Source: Verrucomicrobiales bacterium
GTDB lineage: Bacteria > Verrucomicrobiota > Verrucomicrobiia > Verrucomicrobiales > V1-33
Assembly: GCA_028293125.1 (NCBI GenBank)
Contig: JAQGPJ010000065.1
Coordinates: 1 to 48,664 of the forward strand
Reading direction: 5' to 3'
Length of the DNA stretch: 48,664 nucleotides
Shown here: positions 47,507-48,664 of the stretch, piece after piece
How the letters are laid out: each line of letters starts with the position of its first letter
Numbering within the stretch: the stretch's first letter is position 1
Notes under the pieces: model-generated
Database searches by the model: none
Told to the model about the DNA's origin: nothing
The model's input: only the letters and a program-made list of their open reading frames with translations
Program-made: the position numbers and the translations under genes

Positions 47507-48400
47507 ATGATGCAAAATCCAAATTCACGAAAAATCCTTATTACCGGCGCAACCGGTCAGGTGGGTCGGAAAACGCTTGAACTGCTTTTGCGGAATAAGG
47601 ATATTGAAATCGTGGCCGCAGTGCGCTCCCCTGAAAAGGCAGCGGCCTTCAGTGCCAGGGGAATCACGGCCGTCATTCTCGATTTCGACGACGAAACGAC
47701 CCATTTGCCCGCTTTTACCGGCATCGACGGAGTCTTTGTGGTGACGGCCTACACCGTTGACATGCTGAGACAGAGCAAGGTTTTATTGGACAATGCCAAA
47801 AAGGCGGGAGTGCGGCATGTGGTGCATCTTGGCGCATGCGGCGGTGACGACACCACTGTCGCCCACTGGGCATGGCATCAATTGGTTGAGCGCTACATTG
47901 AGTGGTCCGGCTTTTCATACACCCATCTGCGGCCGGAAACCTTTATGCAGAATCTGCTGAGCTACGGGGGTAAAAAGTCCATCATCAATGGAACTATTCA
48001 TGCCTACGTTGAGGGTGCACGCCTGAGCTGGGTGGATGTGGATGATGTGGCGCAGGTGGCCGCACTGGCTTTGGCGCATCCGGAGCAGCATGGCGGCCGG
48101 ACCTACAGACTCGGGTATGACGCCAAAACTTTTGGTGAACTGGCGGAGCTGATGACTTCCCTTATTGGAAAACCCTTCCGCTATGAACCGCTGGCCCCGG
48201 AGGTGTTTTTGCAGTCCATGATGAATGCGGGGGCGGAAATGGCCTATATGGGTTGTGTGTATGATCACTACAAGCGCTATGCGGCGGGGACTATTCCCGG
48301 CGCGGATGACACATTTGACAACTTCCCTGAAATCACTGGAGCACAGCCCGTAAGGTGGGTTGATTTTATTGGGAGGCACAGAAGCGAACTGGACTATTGA
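47507..48400 (+). CDS. NmrA-like NAD(P)-binding oxidoreductase
   Basis: A 297-residue atypical short-chain dehydrogenase. The N-terminal dinucleotide motif is ILITGATGQVGRKTLELLL. GVFVVTAYTVDML and VRHVVHLGACGGDD with YTHLRPETFMQNLL are NmrA/azoreductase-like (QorB-type) positions, and LSWVDVDDVAQVAALAL closes the Rossmann part. The Tyr-Lys pair of classical SDR enzymes is absent, as in NmrA regulators and quinone reductases of this class. The ATG at 47507 or 47510 fits. Substrate unknown. It is probably monocistronic. Confidence 0.85.
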   Translation: MMQNPNSRKILITGATGQVGRKTLELLLRNKDIEIVAAVRSPEKAAAFSARGITAVILDFDDETTHLPAFTGIDGVFVVTAYTVDMLRQSKVLLDNAKKAGVRHVVHLGACGGDDTTVAHWAWHQLVERYIEWSGFSYTHLRPETFMQNLLSYGGKKSIINGTIHAYVEGARLSWVDVDDVAQVAALALAHPEQHGGRTYRLGYDAKTFGELAELMTSLIGKPFRYEPLAPEVFLQSMMNAGAEMAYMGCVYDHYKRYAAGTIPGADDTFDNFPEITGAQPVRWVDFIGRHRSELDY

Positions 48401-48497
48401 GCTGCTTGGTTCCTGGTTTTGGAACAAGTGCTGGGAGGTGCTCCCCGACGGTATCCCGTGCTGGTTTTGCCGGGAATCCCCTCCTGAAAACACTTTT

Positions 48498-48532
48498 CCC
48501 GCCGCCACCGCAGAGAACTGCGGCAACGGCGG
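48498..48532. terminator. Double-stem hairpin between convergent genes
   Basis: CCCGCCG, CCGCAG, AGAA, CTGCGG, CGGCGGG form two coaxial stems separated by a CCA/CAA bulge. It lies between the NmrA-like gene and the gene at the right edge. Confidence 0.6.
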
Positions 48533-48567
48533 GAAGCAGAGCGTGGGTCGGATCGGACCGGATCAGC

Positions 48568-48664
48568 TTAGATCAGGGAGACCTCGCTGCTGAACTCATT
48601 GCGGGTGTTGAAGCCCCCCACAGCGTTGTTGCAGGTGTAGGAGGTGTTGCCGCTGTCGGAGTCG
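48568..48664 (-). CDS. C-terminal end of an unknown protein (partial)
   Basis: Reading the minus strand from the right edge gives DSDSGNTSYTCNNAVGGFNT, then RNEFSSEVSLI and TAA at 48568-48570. Only 31 codons are inside the window. The composition fits the end of a small exported or pilin-like protein, but no family can be assigned. Confidence 0.55.
   Translation of the reverse strand, partial: DSDSGNTSYTCNNAVGGFNTRNEFSSEVSLI

Noticed and set aside
46225-47508. Minus-strand frame of about 427 codons
   Set aside because: It is antisense to the coiled-coil/TPR gene and has no signature.

Overview
The window is GC-rich, densely but not tightly packed bacterial DNA. The gene content points to the Planctomycetota-Verrucomicrobiota group, most likely a Verrucomicrobiota (Luteolibacter/Akkermansiaceae-like). 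This is an inference from gene families: very large secreted proteins built from beta-sandwich modules (putative-Ig, RCC1, LamG-like, lamin-tail), two CotH-type proteins, PEP-CTERM-like anchors of the VPEA type, a DUF4394 protein, a DUF6714 protein and many pseudopilin-like proteins. No rRNA gene, tRNA, CRISPR array, transposase or phage gene was recognised.

Layout. 1-4.9 kb: the 3' part of a secreted Ig/RCC1 protein, a tiny membrane protein, an exported TPR protein and a PEP-CTERM DUF4394 protein. 5-10.1 kb: one 1669-residue secreted protein with five repeated beta modules followed by a clan GH-A-like glycosidase domain. 10.3-15.3 kb and 20.9-21.6 kb: two families of pseudopilin-like proteins. 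One pair has a prepilin cleavage motif. Five copies (one dead) have no such motif and a proline-rich tail before the membrane helix. 15.7-18.6 kb: a large exported DUF4091/GH123-like protein. 18.7-22.7 kb: pyridoxal reductase (PdxI/YdbC) and small proteins, some immunity-like. 23-26.6 kb: a two-gene unit (SASA-type esterase, then Sel1/C39-like peptidase) divergent from a glycine-rich membrane protein. 27-30.4 kb: CotH/lamin-tail protein. 30.8-33.4 kb: a secreted beta protein and a decayed SulP transporter. 33.5-34.7 kb: phosphoglycerate kinase. 35-37.5 kb: an AT-rich DUF1963 gene, a broken antitoxin-like gene, DUF2239 and a small coiled-coil protein. 37.9-45.1 kb: three consecutive co-oriented genes sharing one LamG-like module, the last fused to lamin-tail and CotH domains. 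45.2-48.4 kb: a periplasmic coiled-coil/TPR protein and an NmrA-like oxidoreductase. The window ends inside a further gene.

The most striking non-coding signal is a family of roughly 165-200 bp intergenic elements, mostly placed directly behind stop codons. They have (A)GGTTAAAGGGTTCAGGG-type inverted ends and share an internal body. A wider set of heptamer-based repeats (AACCCTG, AATAACY, TGAAAAY, CTCCTGR) occurs in the same kind of position. Several genes also have sigma70-like -10 boxes only 6-9 bases before ATG, suggesting leaderless transcripts, and two of these promoters contain perfect inverted repeats that could be operators.

Functionally, much of the window codes for the cell envelope and outside of the cell: polymer-degrading or polymer-binding proteins, secreted kinase-like proteins, anchors and pilin-like proteins. 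Around these lie small decaying accessory genes (SulP relic, antitoxin relic, dead pilin-like copy), which suggests continuing duplication and loss.
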